Source: Deltaproteobacteria bacterium
GTDB lineage: Bacteria; Desulfobacterota; Desulfobacteria; Desulfobacterales; GCA-2748835
Assembly: GCA_002748835.1 (NCBI GenBank)
Contig: PDTL01000004.1
Span: 1 to 35,135 of the forward strand
Direction of reading: 5' to 3'
Length of the DNA: 35,135 nucleotides
The translations under genes and the position numbers were made by a program. Each line of letters begins with the position of its first letter. Position 1 is the first letter of the stretch. Positions 32,700-35,135 of this stretch are shown here, one piece after another. A model generated the notes under the pieces. The model saw nothing but the letters and a program-made list of their open reading frames with translations, was not told the origin of the DNA and made no database searches.

Positions 32700-33464
32700 T
32701 TAGAAGCCAATCCGCTCTTTAAACGATTTGACCCGTTTTTTGGATACCGGCACCTTGGTGCTGTCTGCGGTGTTCATGACCAGCTCGTAACGGCCGTTGA
32801 ACCAGGGATAGAACTCGCTGACCTGGTCAAGATTGATGAGAAAGCTCCGGTGGGGTCTGAAAAAAGAGGCAGAAGAAAGGCGCTGTTCCAGGGCATCCAG
32901 ACTTGGGTTGGTATGGGCGTGAAAGTGTTTTTCCCGGCTGTGGACACGGGTCTGTTTGTCTTCGGTGGAGATGTAGACGATGTCTGCGGGATCAAACAGG
33001 CGGATTCGCCCGTTGTGTTCCACCGGAATTTTCTGGCACTTCGGAACCGATGACAGGGCAGAGAGGAGGTCAGACAAATCCCTTGGTGTGTTGTGCTGGC
33101 GTTGTGCAACGGCCCGCCGCACGGCTTTGGCCACGCGGTCTGCTTCAAAGGGTTTTAGGATATAATCCAGGGCCTTTTCGTCAAAGGCCCGGACCGCATA
33201 CTGGTCGAACGCCGTGGCAAAGACCACCAGGGGCGGGTCCGGCATCTCCTGCAGGGCTGCCACCACGTCAAACCCGCTGCCGCCGGGCATCTGGATATCC
33301 AGAAAGATCAGCGCGGGTTTTAACGTGCTGATCTTTTCAATGGCAGTGCGGGGGGTGTCGGCTTCGCCGATCACACGGACGTCCCTGATACGCGAGAGGA
33401 GAAATGCGAGCTCTTCCCGGGCAGGGGCTTCGTCGTCAATGATGAGGCAGGTGAGGGCGGGCAC
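32700..33464 (-). CDS. LytTR-family response regulator
   Basis: 254 residues from a GTG start. The receiver (1-125) has LIIDDE, phospho-acceptor Asp56 in FLDIQMP and Lys104 in ILKPF. The LytTR DNA-binding domain (about 150-252) has IPVEHNGRIRLFDPADIVYISTEDKQTRVHS and FFRPHRSFLINLDQVSEFYPWFNGRYEL.MN. The GTG at 33464 is favoured because AAAGGA stands six bases before it and the protein then begins directly with the receiver; longer readings add a non-conserved leader. It likely binds the repeat at 32545-32574 and switches on the kinase and CstA-type genes. Confidence 0.88.
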   Translation of the reverse strand: MPALTCLIIDDEAPAREELAFLLSRIRDVRVIGEADTPRTAIEKISTLKPALIFLDIQMPGGSGFDVVAALQEMPDPPLVVFATAFDQYAVRAFDEKALDYILKPFEADRVAKAVRRAVAQRQHNTPRDLSDLLSALSSVPKCQKIPVEHNGRIRLFDPADIVYISTEDKQTRVHSREKHFHAHTNPSLDALEQRLSSASFFRPHRSFLINLDQVSEFYPWFNGRYELVMNTADSTKVPVSKKRVKSFKERIGF

Positions 33465-33681
33465 GGATATCCTTTCAGTCGGAAAAACCGCTTTGTCCAT
33501 TCCTGATGGTTTCATTTTGCGGTGTTGGTATGGTATTGATAAAAAAGTAAGATTAATTTTGACAGTTTTTTGGGGAGAAATCAATGGGGAATGGAAAGAG
33601 AAATACGAGATTTTTTTTGGGGTTAGCGCGGGAAAGATAACAAAAGCCATCACCACGATATGTGTTACGGAGGTACTCAAT

Positions 33682-34545
33682 ATGGGATTATCCCTCAAGA
33701 ATTTACGGTTTTCCATCCCCTGGAATCTGTTTCTTCTCACCAGCGGCGCCATTGTTATCATCCTGGGTATGAATGCAGTGGTCATCCATCATGCCTTCAT
33801 CCCCGGCGGGCTTTACGGGTTTAGTCTGTTTTTTTACTATCAGTCCGGTTCCCTTTCTCCCGGCCTGTGGTATGCCCTGCTCAATATACCGCTCTGTATC
33901 CTCGGCTGGATATTTATCAGTAAACGGTTTGTGCTTTACACCGCCTATGCCGTGGCCGTAATGTCCATCGCCGCCGAGACCATTCATCTTGATTTTGGTA
34001 TCCAGAATCAACTCTACGCTGCCATTGCGGGAGGGTTCATCGTGGGTATTGGCAACGGGGTGCTGCTGCGCTCCATCGGCTCTTCCGGCGGGATGGATAT
34101 TATTGCCATTATCCTCTATAAAAAATACAACATCGGCATTGGAAAAACCTTTCTTCTGTTCAATATTTTGCTATTTGGAATGGTTGCCTCTCTTTACGAT
34201 AGTGATATTGTAATCGCTTCAATTATTCTCACCTTTGTGGCCTCCAGTGCCCTGGATTACTCGCTGACCCTGTTCAACCAGCGTAAGGTGGTCTATATCA
34301 TTAGTGAGAAGCCAAACCAGATCTTCGATGAAATAAAAAACCAGCTCAAACTGGGGGCCACCTTTATTCATGGTAAGGGGGCCTATTCTGGGAAGCATAA
34401 GGATATTCTCCTGACCATCACCAACAATATCCTGTTAAAACGGCTGGAAGAGGCTGTATTCAGTATTGATGACCAGGCGCTGTTTATTGTTGAAAACAGC
34501 TATGACGTGATCGGCTCCAACTTCAACAAGCGAAAGATCTACTGA
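33682..34545 (+). CDS. YitT-family membrane protein (DUF161 plus DUF2179)
   Basis: 287 residues. Five or six hydrophobic helices in residues 1-205 include GAIVIILGMNAVVIHHAFIPGGLYGFSLFFYYQSGSLSPGLWYALLNIPL and GIGNGVLLRSIGSSGGMDIIAIILYKKYNIGIGK, the repeated YitT core. A C-terminal soluble DUF2179 domain (about 210-287) has YIISEKPNQIFDEIKNQLKLGATFIHGKGAYSGKHKDILLTI. The function of the family is not settled. The ATG is preceded by GGAGG; the frame is open far upstream, but the extension overlaps the divergent regulator gene. A terminator-like hairpin follows at 34581. Confidence 0.88.
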   Translation: MGLSLKNLRFSIPWNLFLLTSGAIVIILGMNAVVIHHAFIPGGLYGFSLFFYYQSGSLSPGLWYALLNIPLCILGWIFISKRFVLYTAYAVAVMSIAAETIHLDFGIQNQLYAAIAGGFIVGIGNGVLLRSIGSSGGMDIIAIILYKKYNIGIGKTFLLFNILLFGMVASLYDSDIVIASIILTFVASSALDYSLTLFNQRKVVYIISEKPNQIFDEIKNQLKLGATFIHGKGAYSGKHKDILLTITNNILLKRLEEAVFSIDDQALFIVENSYDVIGSNFNKRKIY

Positions 34546-34580
34546 CAGGTCACCGCGCGTGCCCGATTGTCACTCCAAAC

Positions 34581-34622
34581 AAAAAAAAGGCTCTCAGCTG
34601 GAAACGCTGAAAGCTTTTTTTT
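34581..34622 (+). terminator. Terminator after the YitT-type gene
   Basis: A run of A, then AGGCTCTCAGC, a loop TGGAAAC, and GCTGAAAGCTT running into eight T. The stem has one mismatch and one G-U pair. The flanking A and T tracts make it potentially bidirectional. Confidence 0.7.
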
Positions 34623-34635
34623 AAGAGGTGGTCCC

Positions 34636-34704
34636 ATGAAATGCCATGAATGCAACCAGAAAATGAAATCCCGCAAGGAAACTGACCACTATAGGGCTTG
34701 CTGA
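34636..34704 (+). pseudogene. Truncated YgiT/MqsA-type zinc-finger antitoxin-like gene
   Basis: An ATG preceded by AGAGGTGG opens a frame MKCHECNQKMKSRKETDHY that stops 22 codons in. The CxxC pair and KETxHY run look like the start of YgiT/MqsA-type zinc-finger antitoxin proteins. The reading changes to RAC and a stop exactly where the IS end (AGGGCTTGCTGAA) begins, so the gene was probably split by the insertion. The rest would lie past the IS, outside the window. Confidence 0.55.
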
Positions 34705-35135
34705 ATAATCAATAAATTCTTGAAAAATTTAATTAGGGTTTGCTGAACAACGCATTTAACCCCGCACCATCCGGGAAGCAGAATGGCTGCCAACTCAGTG
34801 TGATGCAAAAATCTCGTTTTACCATTCCTTGTCTTGCTCTGTGAAAAATGAAAAAAAGAATGGTGGCAAGCCACCGCTTCAGGTTCATCACCAGGGAACT
34901 TAACATGATGGCGGTTTCACGGGTTCCCGAAAGCTTGGTCATGATACAGTTCAGACTGTAGCGACGTTTGCCCTGTCCGAACTTGCCTTCAACCGCGTTC
35001 CGGTCGATCTCATCTTGTCGGGTCTGCTGTTTCTCTCCTTTGAGTCTCTGCGCATTGGCCTCGGTCACTTTCGGCGGTCGTCCTAACTTGGGACCTGATA
35101 GGCGGATCTCGTGCTTTTTGCAGTACCGACGGTTG
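34692..35135 (-). mobile_element. IS5-family-like insertion element, partial
   Basis: The element appears to start near 34692 with TAGGGCTTGCTGAATAA and to run off the right edge. A near copy, TAGGGTTTGCTGAACAA (34734-34750), follows 42 bp inside, 15 of 17 bases alike and overlapping the transposase stop. The other end and the target duplication are outside the window. Confidence 0.6.
34733..35134 (-). CDS. IS5-type DDE transposase, C-terminal part
   Basis: A frame open to the window edge, 133 residues visible. NRRYCKKHEIRLSGPKLGRPPK is followed by EIDRNAVEGKFGQGKRRYSLNCIMTKL, the block with the catalytic Glu of the DDE triad (VEGKFGQGKRRY) found near the end of IS5-family (DDE_Tnp_1) transposases, then SETA-like TRETAIMLSSLVMNL and a final FSKP typical of the family. 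The N-terminal part with the two Asp lies beyond 35135, so whether the gene is intact is unknown. Confidence 0.82.
   Translation of the reverse strand, partial: NRRYCKKHEIRLSGPKLGRPPKVTEANAQRLKGEKQQTRQDEIDRNAVEGKFGQGKRRYSLNCIMTKLSGTRETAIMLSSLVMNLKRWLATILFFIFHRARQGMVKRDFCITLSWQPFCFPDGAGLNALFSKP

Noticed and set aside
33465..33785. N-terminal extension of the LytTR regulator
   Set aside because: The extension is not receiver-like, and the GTG at 33464 has a good ribosome site directly before the receiver domain.
1..35135. CRISPR arrays, tRNA and rRNA genes, prophage or restriction genes
   Set aside because: Looked for on both strands by eye; no regular spaced repeats, cloverleaf or rRNA-like stretches, or phage/defence gene products were recognised.

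Overview
The window looks like a chromosomal segment from a GC-rich, Gram-negative, strictly anaerobic member of the Desulfobacterota (a Desulfobacterales-type sulfate reducer is my best guess). This is inferred from gene content: a sigma-54 regulated DUF5320/NifX-type pair, PAS domains with cysteine clusters, TRAP transport, phasin-like proteins, a YkgJ-like cysteine protein and an outer-membrane lipid-transport operon. No rRNA, tRNA, CRISPR array or prophage was seen. Insertion-sequence remnants lie at both edges.

Layout. (1) 1-121: an IS-like end with repeated AAAACCGGACA units and a rightward terminator. (2) 122-7470, minus strand: a tight five-gene operon, ydbH-ynbE-ydbL (envelope-spanning lipid bridge) followed by a secreted CAP-domain protein and an AlkP-superfamily/TPR/sulfotransferase fusion. 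(3) 7627-11493, minus: a 1288-residue hybrid histidine kinase (three PAS, HisKA, HATPase, degenerate receiver, receiver, Hpt). (4) 11807-15547: a LysE/RhtB exporter (-), a PlsC-type acyltransferase (+) and a Uup-like ABC-F ATPase (-). (5) 15691-17905, plus: a BirA-type operator and the overlapping bioY-bioM-bioN genes for ECF biotin uptake. (6) 17973-20379, plus: a PAS/sigma-54 activator, then inverted repeats and a near-consensus -24/-12 promoter in front of a DUF5320 protein and a NifX/NifB-type cluster-binding protein. (7) 20434-22656: a promoter directly abutting a terminator, an MltD-like transglycosylase (+), and two tandem phasin-like paralogues (-) separated by strong hairpins. (8) 22953-27711: argC (+), a DctP-Q-M TRAP transporter (-) and a YkgJ-like cysteine-rich protein (-). 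(9) 28030-28971, minus: a transglycosylase and a DUF350 membrane protein. (10) 29233-33464, minus: a LytTR response regulator, a LytS-type kinase and a CstA-family transporter, resembling BtsR-BtsS-BtsT, with a LytTR-like direct repeat before the kinase gene. (11) 33682-34704, plus: a YitT-family protein and a short zinc-finger start (YgiT/MqsA-like) cut off by an IS5-type element that runs out of the window.

Most of the window is ordinary core and metabolic sequence. The most interesting parts are the enlarged YdbH operon with its three-domain fusion, the sigma-54/DUF5320/NifX module with its visible control region, the LytTR repeat controlling a putative pyruvate-uptake system, the paired phasins with hairpins, and the IS-interrupted antitoxin-like gene. 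I did not see a convincing new defence or mobile system.
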